Below, piece by piece: positions 55,658 to 63,963 of a DNA stretch of 64,000 nt. The notes under the pieces are model-generated. The model saw only the letters and a list, made by a program, of their open reading frames with translations, searched no databases and was not told the DNA's origin. Positions within the stretch are counted from its first letter, which is position 1. Every line of letters begins with the position of its first letter. Both the position numbers and the translations under genes were made by a program. The stretch comes from Chitinophagaceae bacterium UBA4857 (GTDB lineage Bacteria; Bacteroidota; Bacteroidia; Chitinophagales; Chitinophagaceae): the NCBI GenBank assembly GCA_002399735.1, contig DHEF01000017.1:19163-83162 (forward strand), written 5' to 3'.

Positions 55658-57076
55658 TTAATCAGCTTTTATAACACCAATTTCTGTTGCCTTTTTTATT
55701 AAAAAAGCTTTAGCATCATCATAAGTATTGGGCACTTCACCGTCCAAAATAGCATCTTTTAAACTATCTTTTAAAACACCTACCGGCCTGGATGGTGTTA
55801 AGTTAAACATGGTCATAATTTCCTGGCCGTTAATGGGTGGTTGCCAGTTACGTATCTGATCTTTTTCCTCTACTTCCTGACAACGTTGACGCACCAGTTG
55901 AAAATTATCCAGATAACGCTTAACCTTATGTTTATTTTTTGACGTAATATCTGCTTCGCATAATTGCATCAGCGCATCAAAATCATCGCCGGCGTCAAAT
56001 AATAAACGACGAATAGCAGAGTCAGTAATATTTTCTTTGGTAAGACTAATAGGTCGCAAATGCAACTCCACCAGCTTTTTCACAAAACGCATTTTTTCGT
56101 TTTGTGGTAACTTGAGTTGTACAAAAATTTTGGGTACCATCCTGCCTCCTACTACTTCATGCCCATGAAAAGTCCAGCCATGGCCTTCTTCAAAGCGTTT
56201 GGTAGCCGGCTTGGCTATATCGTGTAAAATAGCAGCCCAACGTAACCACAAGTCGTCCGATTTTTGGGCTACGTTATCCAACACTTGCAGGGTATGGTAA
56301 AAATTATCTTTATGCCCATAGCCATCTACATATTCAGCCCCGGCCAAATCAACCATTTTCGGGAATATAATTTTCAGCAAGCCGGACTTATACAATAAAT
56401 CAAAACCGACAGATGGCTTAGCACTGGCAACAATTTTATTCAGCTCATCCGTAATACGTTCTTGTGTAATAATTTTTATACGTGGTGCCATGGCTTTAAT
56501 GGCCGCAAAAGTATCATCGTTAATAGTAAACTGTAATTGCGATGCAAAACGTATAGCCCGCATCATACGCAAAGGATCGTCGCTAAAAGTTTGCTCCGGT
56601 TCTAATGGTGTAATGATTGTTTTAGTTATTAAATGCAGCTTACCATTAAAAGGATCTACCAATTGTCCATAGTTTTCTTTTTGCAAACTAACAGCCATTG
56701 CATTAATAGTAAAGTCACGGCGGTTTTGGTCATCCGCTAATGTACCTGGCTCTACTTCCGGGTTACGGGATTCGGACCGGTAACTTTCTTTACGGGCACC
56801 AACAAATTCAATATCCCAATCGCCTACACGAATATGTGCCGTACCATAGGTTTTAAAAAATGAAACTTTAGGTACCGGGTTAAATCTTTCTGCTACGGCA
56901 TGTGCCAAAGCAATGCCATCACCAATACAAACAATGTCCGCATCTTTAGTAGGGCGGCCTAAAATTTTATCACGCACAAAACCACCTACTATATAGGCGG
57001 GCACCTGCAATGCATCGGCAGCACTGGCTATTTTATTAAATACAAATAACTCCTTGTCGGTACAACTAATATCCAT
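55658..57076 (-). CDS. cca: CCA-adding tRNA nucleotidyltransferase with HD domain
   Basis: A 472-residue class II nucleotidyltransferase that builds or repairs the CCA 3' end of tRNA. Head motif GGFVRDKILGRPTKDADIVC carries the catalytic D-x-D, with QNRRDFTINAMA, DPLRMMRAIRFASQLQF and, further on, an HD domain (LHDIAKPATKRFEEGHGWTFHGHEVVGG). The tRNA-Leu gene in the window has no encoded CCA, so this enzyme is needed. The start lies 18 nt after the upstream YrdC-type gene's stop, and a TATTTTTG box occurs in that gap. Confidence 0.94.
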   Translation of the reverse strand: MDISCTDKELFVFNKIASAADALQVPAYIVGGFVRDKILGRPTKDADIVCIGDGIALAHAVAERFNPVPKVSFFKTYGTAHIRVGDWDIEFVGARKESYRSESRNPEVEPGTLADDQNRRDFTINAMAVSLQKENYGQLVDPFNGKLHLITKTIITPLEPEQTFSDDPLRMMRAIRFASQLQFTINDDTFAAIKAMAPRIKIITQERITDELNKIVASAKPSVGFDLLYKSGLLKIIFPKMVDLAGAEYVDGYGHKDNFYHTLQVLDNVAQKSDDLWLRWAAILHDIAKPATKRFEEGHGWTFHGHEVVGGRMVPKIFVQLKLPQNEKMRFVKKLVELHLRPISLTKENITDSAIRRLLFDAGDDFDALMQLCEADITSKNKHKVKRYLDNFQLVRQRCQEVEEKDQIRNWQPPINGQEIMTMFNLTPSRPVGVLKDSLKDAILDGEVPNTYDDAKAFLIKKATEIGVIKAD

Positions 57077-57082
57077 TGTTGC

Positions 57083-57090
57083 AAAAATAA
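57083..57090 (-). promoter_or_regulatory. Possible internal -7 box for cca
   Basis: TATTTTTG on the minus strand, 6 nt before the cca ATG. Matches TAnnTTTG, but lies in an operon gap, so its use is uncertain. Confidence 0.35.
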
Positions 57091-57094
57091 TGGG

Positions 57095-57667
57095 TTATGG
57101 TCTTATGATGGTGTAAGTACTGTTATTATGCCAGTGTATAATGGCCGAAGGTTCTTTTGGTTCAACATCTTTCTGACGATAATTAACTACATAATCCACC
57201 GAAGTTTTTACCGCATCACTAACCTGCGTAAAATTTTGAGGAGAAGGTTCGCCGGAAATATTAGCAGAGGTTGATACCAGCGGATGTTGCAAACGTTTAA
57301 TAATATGGCGACAAAAATCGTCCTGCACAATACGTATGGCTACCGATCCATCGGCATTAATTACATTATCCGGCAAATTAATAGCATCATCAAAAACAAT
57401 GGTAGTGGGTTTATTAAATCTGGCCACTACATCAAACACTTCAAAATCAAGTGTGGCAACGTAAGGCAATACTTCCCTTTCGTGGGCTAATAAAATGATG
57501 ACGCTTTTATTGGCCGGTCTGTTTTTTACCCGAAAAACTTTATCCACTGCAGCTGCATCGGCGGCGTTGCAGCCAATGCCCCAAATAGTATCGGTAGGAT
57601 ATAATATGGTGCCTCCATTGCGTAATACCTCAACAGCGTTTCTTACATCATCGTCATAAATTGCCAT
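57095..57667 (-). CDS. L-threonylcarbamoyladenylate synthase (YrdC/Sua5 family)
   Basis: A 190-residue YrdC-domain protein that makes threonylcarbamoyl-AMP for t6A37 modification of ANN-reading tRNAs. The N-terminal GTILYPTDTIWGIGCNA, FRVKNRPANKSVIILL and the ending LVSTSANISGEPSPQNF are family signatures. It lacks the C-terminal Sua5 domain, so it is the short TsaC/YrdC form. A perfect TATATTTG promoter box lies upstream. It is followed by cca in the same direction. Confidence 0.93.
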   Translation of the reverse strand: MAIYDDDVRNAVEVLRNGGTILYPTDTIWGIGCNAADAAAVDKVFRVKNRPANKSVIILLAHEREVLPYVATLDFEVFDVVARFNKPTTIVFDDAINLPDNVINADGSVAIRIVQDDFCRHIIKRLQHPLVSTSANISGEPSPQNFTQVSDAVKTSVDYVVNYRQKDVEPKEPSAIIHWHNNSTYTIIRP

Positions 57668-57690
57668 ACTTATTTAAGCTTTTGGGACTG

Positions 57691-57698
57691 CAAATATA
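57691..57698 (-). promoter_or_regulatory. Predicted -7 box for the YrdC-type gene and cca
   Basis: TATATTTG on the minus strand, 23 nt before the ATG. Confidence 0.6.
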
Positions 57699-57733
57699 CA
57701 GCTCCTTAAGTTTACTGTTTTAGCAGGAAAAAT

Positions 57734-57769
57734 TTGAACCTCACCCCAACCCTCTCCTAAAGGAGCGGG
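57734..57769. repeat. Family C-like repeat, copy 3
   Basis: CCTCACCCCAACCCTCTCCT then AAAGGAGCGGGAG, with the inner stem CTCCT-AA-AGGAG. Confidence 0.5.
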
Positions 57770-57827
57770 AGTAGTAACTCCGATAAAATACAGCTATTGT
57801 CTTAATACTGAATACAACTACTACACC

Positions 57828-57986
57828 TCCGATTAAAATACGGTTTACTGCACAATGGCCAATAGAATTAATGCAGTACCGCCGATAACTCGGGGTGCAC
57901 CTTGCACAATCTTGAGTAAAGTTACAGGTGCACAAGAGTGCGACGCAAGGGACGATGATAGTAGTAATGAAGCTGGTCAATAAAAC
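57828..57986 (+). repeat. Family A repeat, copy 12 (with hairpin middle module)
   Basis: CTCCGATTAAAATACGG, TACTGCACAATGGCCAATAG, AATTAATGCAGTACCGCCGA, the hairpin GTGCACCT...AGGTGCAC, then GAGTGCGACGCAAGGGACGA, TGATAGTAGTAATGAAGCTG, GTCAA. The middle module is shared with copy 8. Confidence 0.85.
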
Positions 57987-58023
57987 AACTATTCTAATAT
58001 AGTACTGCAGCCGATACCATAAA

Positions 58024-58053
58024 CAAAAAAACTGCAAACAAAAGCTTGCAGTT
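58024..58053 (-). terminator. Terminator downstream of tRNA-Leu
   Basis: On the minus strand AACTGCAA-loop-TTGCAGTT, perfect 8-bp stem, followed by a T-run, 10 nt past the tRNA. Confidence 0.8.
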
Positions 58054-58062
58054 TTTATCGTG

Positions 58063-58144
58063 TGCCCAGGACTGGATTCGAACCAGCACACCTTACGGCG
58101 CCACCACCTGAAGATGGTGCGTCTACCAATTTCGCCACCTGGGC
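58063..58144 (-). tRNA. tRNA-Leu (anticodon CAG)
   Basis: An 82-nt tRNA. The acceptor stem GCCCAGG pairs with CCTGGGC, with discriminator A. The D-loop has AATTGGTAGACGC, the anticodon arm is CCATC-TTCAGGT-GGTGG giving anticodon CAG, the variable arm is long as in class II tRNAs, and the T arm is CTGG-TTCGAAT-CCAG. CCA is not encoded. It lies 47 nt after dapD on the same strand and ahead of a terminator, so it may be co-transcribed with dapD. Confidence 0.96.
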
Positions 58145-58191
58145 AACGGGCAGCAAATGTATGTATTTTATTTACTGCCCCGCTATTATTT

Positions 58192-58998
58192 TTAAATACT
58201 TACGTTAAAATCACGCAAAGCATCGTTTAAGCTGGTTTTTAAATCGGTGCTGGCTTTACGCTGACCAATAATTAATGCGCAGCCTACGCTAAACTCACCT
58301 GCAGGGAATTTTTTAGTATAGCTACCGGGAATTACCACGCTACGGGCAGGCACACGGCCTACTAATTCCACAGGCACATCGCCACTAACATCAATAATTT
58401 TTGTACTTTTTGTAAGCACCACATTGGCACCCAATACCGCTTCTTTTTCTACAATCACCCCTTCAACCACAATGCAGCGGCTGCCAATAAAACAACCATC
58501 CTCAATAATTACAGGTGATGCCTGCAAAGGCTCTAACACACCGCCAATACCTACGCCACCACTCAGGTGTACATTTTTACCAATCTGCGCACAGCTACCT
58601 ACTGTTGCCCAGGTATCTACCATTGTACCTTCATCTACATAAGCACCAATGTTTACATACGATGGCATTAAAACCACATTACGACCAAGGTAAGCACCAT
58701 AACGTGCTACTGCATGGGGCACGGCACGCACACCTAAATCTTTGTAATTTTTTTTCAGTAACATTTTATCGTAAAACTCAAAAGGTTCCACATCCCAGGT
58801 TTGCATAGGTTGTATACCAAAATACATTAGTATAGCTTGCTTTACCCACTCGTTAACTACCCAGCCATTTTCTGTTGGACTAGCCACACGTAAACGACCT
58901 TTATCAATATCTTCAATAACAGTATGTACTGCTTCGGTATACTCTACTTCCTTTAATAATTCACGGTTTGCCCAGGCTTGTTCTATTAATTCTTTCAT
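58192..58998 (-). CDS. dapD: Tetrahydrodipicolinate N-succinyltransferase
   Basis: A 268-residue left-handed beta-helix acyltransferase. It succinylates tetrahydrodipicolinate in the lysine/diaminopimelate pathway. The N-terminal LRVASPTENGWVVNEWVKQAILMYF, the substrate-site RAVPHAVARYGAYLGRNVVLMPSYVNIGAYVDEGTMVDTWATVGSCAQIG, and hexapeptide repeats (GGVGIGGVLEPLQASPVIIEDGCFIGSRCIVVEG) are characteristic. Length is normal. A TATTTTTG box is 24 nt upstream. No other lysine genes are nearby. Confidence 0.96.
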   Translation of the reverse strand: MKELIEQAWANRELLKEVEYTEAVHTVIEDIDKGRLRVASPTENGWVVNEWVKQAILMYFGIQPMQTWDVEPFEFYDKMLLKKNYKDLGVRAVPHAVARYGAYLGRNVVLMPSYVNIGAYVDEGTMVDTWATVGSCAQIGKNVHLSGGVGIGGVLEPLQASPVIIEDGCFIGSRCIVVEGVIVEKEAVLGANVVLTKSTKIIDVSGDVPVELVGRVPARSVVIPGSYTKKFPAGEFSVGCALIIGQRKASTDLKTSLNDALRDFNVSI

Positions 58999-59022
58999 TG
59001 TAATAAATTAAAATAATGCTTA

Positions 59023-59030
59023 CAAAAATA
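59023..59030 (-). promoter_or_regulatory. Predicted -7 box for dapD
   Basis: TATTTTTG on the minus strand, 24 nt before the dapD ATG. Confidence 0.5.
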
Positions 59031-59097
59031 TTACTTAATTATTAAAGCTTCATCCTTTTTATGGGCGGGTTGTTGAAATTTTTTAAAGCTTTTTTTT

Positions 59098-59180
59098 GTT
59101 AATCAGCGTCCCTCCCTTGATTGATCTTTAGTTGCGTCGCACTCTTGTGCTGCAACAATTCTATTGGGCATTATGCCCGT
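59098..59180 (-). repeat. Family A repeat, copy 13
   Basis: Minus-strand order: GGGCATAATGCCCAATAGAA, TTGTTGCAGCACAAGAGTGC, GACGCAACTAAAGATCAATC, AAGGGAGGGACGCTGATTAA. Its right half matches the ATCAAGGGAGGGACG variant of copies 5 and 6. Confidence 0.85.
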
Positions 59181-59210
59181 TATCTTTTTTGTTTTAAAAG
59201 CACTGCATGT

Positions 59211-59229
59211 AAAGCGTATCAAACGCTTT
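59211..59229. promoter_or_regulatory. Inverted repeat, possible operator upstream of the hybrid regulator
   Basis: AAAGCGT-ATCAA-ACGCTTT, perfect 7-bp arms, ends 13 nt before the TATATTTG box, overlapping where the -33 contact would be. A protein bound there could block or recruit polymerase. Confidence 0.5.
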
Positions 59230-59242
59230 ACACATTATTCAA

Positions 59243-59250
59243 TATATTTG
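59243..59250 (+). promoter_or_regulatory. Predicted -7 box for the hybrid regulator
   Basis: TATATTTG, perfect TAnnTTTG, 22 nt before the TTG start codon at 59273. Confidence 0.6.
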
Positions 59251-59272
59251 TTTAGCCTTCAACTAAACCAAA

Positions 59273-62200
59273 TTGACGAAACATTGCCCCAACAGCCATT
59301 TGCCTGCTGCATTACTGCGTTTGCCCATCGCCGTATTGTTATTACTTATTCCATTACTAACATTTGCACAACAACGACTTTTTACCAACCAACAACATTT
59401 TGGTGTAGAGGATGGTTTACCCCAAAGCTATGTTACCGGTATTTTGCAGGATGATGATGGATTTATTTGGTTAAGCACTTTTGATGGGTTTAGCCGTTAC
59501 GATGGTCGTGTTTTTAAAACCTTCCGTTATTCGCCTAATAACCCAAAAGGACTTGCTACCAACACACTACATGGTTTAGGTAAATTGAAAAACAATATTG
59601 TTACCATTTATTACAGTCCTACACAGGCAAACGAATTTAACCTAAGAACGTTTACAACAACACCAAACAATGCCACTGGTTTACTTTCCGAAATGCAAGG
59701 CATTCGCTGGCGATCATATAGGTTTGGCTATAATAGCCCTAACTGGTTTTTTACTGTTGATAATGATAAAGGCATTGGCTGGTTAAATGGCACCACCGGC
59801 AAAATTAATTATGCCAGTAAAGCTAACGGATTATTATATAAAGATACCGTTAGCGCTATAGTAGAATCGGCAGAAGGACGTATATACCTGATAAGTGAAG
59901 ATGGTGTACAGGTTAGCGACACAGGGCAAAAAAAATTTGAATGGCATGGGTTTAACACTTACTTAAAACAACAATGGACAACCGTTGACCGGGATGCCTT
60001 TGGAGAAAAATTTTCATTGGTTGCCTACCCCGGTAATAAAGTGGCCATGCTAGAAAAAGACAAACTAACCTTACTTGATATTAACAATAAAAGTACCCGC
60101 ATTATTACATTGCCACCACCAAAAGCCGGTGCCATAACAGGGCATAACGGATTACAGGTTGATCCGCAAGGCCTGGTGTACTTTGAATACTTTGGTGGCA
60201 TATATCGCATTACAGAAAAGGGTGAATTAAAATTACTGTGGGAAGAAAGCGGACCGCCTGCCCGGATTAGTTCCTTTTATATAGACCGATCGGATGTATT
60301 GTGGTTGAGTTTGAATGCACAAGGCTTACTTAAGATAGATTTAAATGCGCTGCACTTTGAATCGTACCGATACAATGGAAACTTTATTGTTGAAATGACA
60401 GGATGGATGGGTGGTAATAAACTATTACCAAAAGACTGGGATTACCCCGATGCCAGTTATTACTTTAGACAAACAAAGGATAGTAAAGGAAATATTTATA
60501 GTTGCAATAGCTGGTATGAACGTACCGGTGTGTTTCAATTTACACAACAAGGCTTTCGCCGTTTTACACATTTACCTGATAATAAAATATTTGGTGCCGT
60601 TATTACAAAAGAGAATGATGAAATTTGGGCTTTTGATCAATCGGAGGCTACATGGTATAGCTGGAGCAACCCGAATGCTATACCACAAAAACATCAAGCG
60701 GATGCCGGCAATTTTGTGGATGTAGAACTGGCAGACGCTCGTTATATAGGCGGGTACATTTGGATGAGTACCTATATGCATGGTCTTTTTCAATCGGATG
60801 GAAACAAAGTAATTGCAAAATATACCGGCCCTGTTGGCAATAATACCGTACCAAAAACGCTTACCGAAATTTGTATTGACCCTGTTGACAAAAACAAATT
60901 TTGGATTGGCTCCCGTGGCGGTGGCTTAATATTATGGGATGTAAAAAATGGATTACAGCGTATTTATACCACCGATGATGGCTTACCCAACAATACTATT
61001 TATTGTATACTGCCCGATAAAAAAGGCAGACTATGGTGTAGTACCAACAGAGGCATTTTTCGACTGGACCCAGCCACCGGACATATAATTGCTTTTGAAA
61101 AAACCGATGGTTTGCAAAACAATGAATTTAACAGAGCCCATAAGTTTACATTACCGGATGGCCGCCTGATATTTGGCGGCTTAGATGGCTATACCATTTT
61201 TAACCCCGATGATTTTGATACCGACAATACAACCGGAGAAGTACCTGTTTTATTAACCGGACTACAAATTAATAACGAACCGCAGGATATAAATATAACC
61301 AACAGCATCATCAAAGAATCACTGAGCCAACTATCAGTGATTGAACTGCCTTATGACAAAAATTATATCCGTTTCGAGTTTGCGGCATTATTATACAACC
61401 AACCACAAAGAACAAGATACCGTTACCAACTGAAAGGTGTTGATAACGGTTGGATAGAAAATAATTATTCAAATATTGCCTCCTACTCGGCATTGCCACC
61501 GGGCAACTATACTTTTCGTATTAATGCAACCGACAACAACGGTTTATGGAGTAGTACTATAAAAGAAATAAAACTTATTATCAAGCCCCCATTTTGGGCT
61601 ACCTGGTGGGCATGGGCATTGTATGTATTAATTGCCGTAGGTATAGTAAGATGGTATTTAGTTATCAGGGAACGACGTCTAAAAATCCAACAAAAACTGG
61701 CTTTTGAAAAAAGAGAAGCACTTCGTTTACGTGAAGTAGATGAGTTGAAAGATCGTTTCTTCAGCAATATTACACACGAATTCAGAACGCCGCTTACACT
61801 TATTATAACACCGTTGGAAAAACTGGCACAAGATAATTCGCTGTCCACCATCGCCATCAACAATGTTAAAACAGCCCAGCGAAATTCAAAACAACTGCTT
61901 CGCCTGATTAATGAGTTTCTCGATTTTTCCAAATTGAACGATGGCCAATTAAAACTAAAAACAACCGCAGGACAGTTGGCTATTTTTACAGCAGATTGTG
62001 TTTCCTCATTTGATATAGCTGCTAAAGAAAAAAACATCAGTTTAAGTTTTACGCACAATAATGTAAACGGTTATTACTTATTTGATGAGGAGAAATGGGA
62101 AAAGATAGTAACCAACCTATTGAGTAATGCATTAAAATTCACACCTGCGAATGGTCAGGTATCAGTTACTCTTTCTGCTGACGAGGATACAACAACTCAG

Positions 62201-63253
62201 TTGGTAGTAACCGATAATGGGCCGGGCATACCTGCAGCTTTACAACAAAAAATATTCACCCGTTTTTATCAGGTAGATGATTCCGCCATTCGTACTTATG
62301 GCGGTACAGGCATTGGCTTATCATTGGTAAAAGAGTTAACCGAGTTAATGCATGGTACTATTGAATTAAATAGTAAACCCGGAGTGCTTACCAGTTTCAC
62401 GGTAATAGTGCCCATGAAAAAAGTAGCGCAGGTTGTGACAACGGTATCAGGTAACACAACTATTACTCAAAAACAAACAGCACCGCTAAATGAGTCCGAC
62501 GCTCCTTTATTACTAATTGTGGAAGACAATGATGAACTGCGCTCATTTTTAGTAGAAACAATGAATAAATACTACCGGATTTTACAAGCTGCCGACGGAT
62601 TAAAAGCCTGGGATATTATTCTACAGGAAATGCCGGATATGGTAATTAGCGATGTAATGATGCCCGGGCAAGATGGTTTTGATCTTTGTAAAAGTTGTAA
62701 AACCGATAATCGAACAGCACATATCGGCTTTATTTTACTTACTTCCAAGGCGGCACACGATGCCCGTTTAAAAGGTTTAGGCACCGGTGCCGATGATTAT
62801 ATCACCAAACCCTTTAATCTTCCCGAGCTGGAATTGCGTACCTCCAACCTTTATCAACTACAACAAAAACAAAGAGCCTGGTTACAATCGCAACTCATAC
62901 ATAATGCTCCGGCCGATCCTTTACCGGATATAACCGACCCTTTCTTAATACAACTGTATGGCGAAATAGATGCCAAATTGGACGATGCCGAATTAGGCGT
63001 TGATTATTTGTGTAAGGTAATGGCCATGAGTCGCAGCACCCTAAACCGTAAACTAAAGTCCCTCCTAAATATTTCTACCAACGACTTAATCCGCCAGTAC
63101 CGTTTACAAAAAGCTGCCAGTCTTATTGCAGCAGGCCTGGATATAACTTCAACCGTTTACAAAGTTGGTTTCAGCAGCCCCTCCTATTTTAGTCAATGCT
63201 TTAAAGAAAAATACGGCATTACGCCATCAGAGTGGGTTTCGGCACAAAAATGA
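59273..63253 (+). CDS. Hybrid two-component system regulator (HTCS)
   Basis: A 1326-residue one-protein sensor-regulator. The likely start is TTG at 59273, since an in-frame stop lies three codons upstream and a signal peptide follows at once. Periplasmic part: two-component propeller repeats (GVEDGLPQSYVTGILQDDDGFIWLSTFDGFSRYDG, again DDGLPNNTIYCILPDKKGRLW) and a Y_Y_Y domain (YRYQLKGVDNGWIENNYSNIASYSALPPGNYTF). One membrane helix (about 773-797). Cytoplasmic: HisKA with H835 (ITHEFRTPLT), HATPase (NLLSNALKF, DNGPGIP, GGTGIGLSLV), receiver with D1127 (ISDVMMPG) and K in YITKPFN, and a C-terminal AraC-type HTH. HTCS usually control polysaccharide-use loci, but none is present here. Confidence 0.95.
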   Translation: MTKHCPNSHLPAALLRLPIAVLLLLIPLLTFAQQRLFTNQQHFGVEDGLPQSYVTGILQDDDGFIWLSTFDGFSRYDGRVFKTFRYSPNNPKGLATNTLHGLGKLKNNIVTIYYSPTQANEFNLRTFTTTPNNATGLLSEMQGIRWRSYRFGYNSPNWFFTVDNDKGIGWLNGTTGKINYASKANGLLYKDTVSAIVESAEGRIYLISEDGVQVSDTGQKKFEWHGFNTYLKQQWTTVDRDAFGEKFSLVAYPGNKVAMLEKDKLTLLDINNKSTRIITLPPPKAGAITGHNGLQVDPQGLVYFEYFGGIYRITEKGELKLLWEESGPPARISSFYIDRSDVLWLSLNAQGLLKIDLNALHFESYRYNGNFIVEMTGWMGGNKLLPKDWDYPDASYYFRQTKDSKGNIYSCNSWYERTGVFQFTQQGFRRFTHLPDNKIFGAVITKENDEIWAFDQSEATWYSWSNPNAIPQKHQADAGNFVDVELADARYIGGYIWMSTYMHGLFQSDGNKVIAKYTGPVGNNTVPKTLTEICIDPVDKNKFWIGSRGGGLILWDVKNGLQRIYTTDDGLPNNTIYCILPDKKGRLWCSTNRGIFRLDPATGHIIAFEKTDGLQNNEFNRAHKFTLPDGRLIFGGLDGYTIFNPDDFDTDNTTGEVPVLLTGLQINNEPQDINITNSIIKESLSQLSVIELPYDKNYIRFEFAALLYNQPQRTRYRYQLKGVDNGWIENNYSNIASYSALPPGNYTFRINATDNNGLWSSTIKEIKLIIKPPFWATWWAWALYVLIAVGIVRWYLVIRERRLKIQQKLAFEKREALRLREVDELKDRFFSNITHEFRTPLTLIITPLEKLAQDNSLSTIAINNVKTAQRNSKQLLRLINEFLDFSKLNDGQLKLKTTAGQLAIFTADCVSSFDIAAKEKNISLSFTHNNVNGYYLFDEEKWEKIVTNLLSNALKFTPANGQVSVTLSADEDTTTQLVVTDNGPGIPAALQQKIFTRFYQVDDSAIRTYGGTGIGLSLVKELTELMHGTIELNSKPGVLTSFTVIVPMKKVAQVVTTVSGNTTITQKQTAPLNESDAPLLLIVEDNDELRSFLVETMNKYYRILQAADGLKAWDIILQEMPDMVISDVMMPGQDGFDLCKSCKTDNRTAHIGFILLTSKAAHDARLKGLGTGADDYITKPFNLPELELRTSNLYQLQQKQRAWLQSQLIHNAPADPLPDITDPFLIQLYGEIDAKLDDAELGVDYLCKVMAMSRSTLNRKLKSLLNISTNDLIRQYRLQKAASLIAAGLDITSTVYKVGFSSPSYFSQCFKEKYGITPSEWVSAQK

Positions 63254-63362
63254 ACCAAAATTGATAGTCTTTGAACCATTTTTTACAGCCCTTGGGTAGG
63301 TTAACGAAGTAGCTTTAGGGTCAATAAAGCAATCCCTCAATAACTTCTAAACCTCAACAAAC

Positions 63363-63863
63363 ATGAAACAGCTCATTAAACCTATTGTTACCCTTTTACT
63401 TATTCTGAGCACAGGGCCTTCATTTTTTGCACAGGATATGGCAAACGTAAAGCCAGCCCAAACCAACATCATTTTAACCACAACGGTAGAAAATAAAGAC
63501 GTAGAAAATACGGCAAAAACCAGTTTTTCTATCCTTTTTCCTAATGCCAGTCAGCAAAAATGGAGTACCACTGCCGGTAACAATTTTGTTTCGTTTTTAA
63601 ATGATGGCCGCAAAGCCACAGCAAGTTTTACAGCAAGAGGAAACATGAACTACGTCATCACGAACTGCGATCTTAATAATTTACCCGAAGGCTTTAGCAA
63701 AAACATAAAAAGTAATTACTCCGATTACAAGCTTTTCCACGCCATTGAAATAAAAGCATATGGCCAAACCGCTTACCAGGCTATACTGGAAAATGCTACC
63801 AATTTTGTTACGTTAAAGTGTACAACCGATGGTATTGAAGAAATACAAACGGTTAAAAAGTGA
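63363..63863 (+). CDS. Secreted PepSY-like (BLIP-fold) protein
   Basis: A 166-residue exported protein with signal peptide ending SFFAQ. The body has the PepSY-like (PF11396) pattern: ILFPNASQQKWSTTAGNNFVSFLNDGRKATASFTARGNMNYVI, then YSDYKLFHAIEIKAYGQTAYQAILEN, and VTLKCTTDGIEEIQ. Such Bacteroidota proteins often have two repeats; here only about one is seen. It is 109 nt downstream of the hybrid regulator on the same strand and could be its target, or separately expressed. Binding partner unknown. Confidence 0.8.
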   Translation: MKQLIKPIVTLLLILSTGPSFFAQDMANVKPAQTNIILTTTVENKDVENTAKTSFSILFPNASQQKWSTTAGNNFVSFLNDGRKATASFTARGNMNYVITNCDLNNLPEGFSKNIKSNYSDYKLFHAIEIKAYGQTAYQAILENATNFVTLKCTTDGIEEIQTVKK

Positions 63864-63926
63864 TTCCCCGGCACTGTTAATAGATATCAATAATAAAACA
63901 TCCCAAACCGTTCCATTCCTTTTATA

Positions 63927-63963
63927 AAGAAAGTTGCAGACATGTGTTTGCAGCTTTTCTTTT
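63927..63963 (+). terminator. Terminator of the PepSY-like gene
   Basis: AAAGTTGCA...TGCAGCTTT (one G/T wobble) followed by TCTTTTTG, about 65 nt after the stop. Confidence 0.7.

Noticed and set aside
57741..58091. 116-codon minus-strand frame
   Set aside because: It runs over family A copy 12 and into the tRNA-Leu gene; the repeat itself accounts for the open frame, which also appears at 7.7 kb in another copy.
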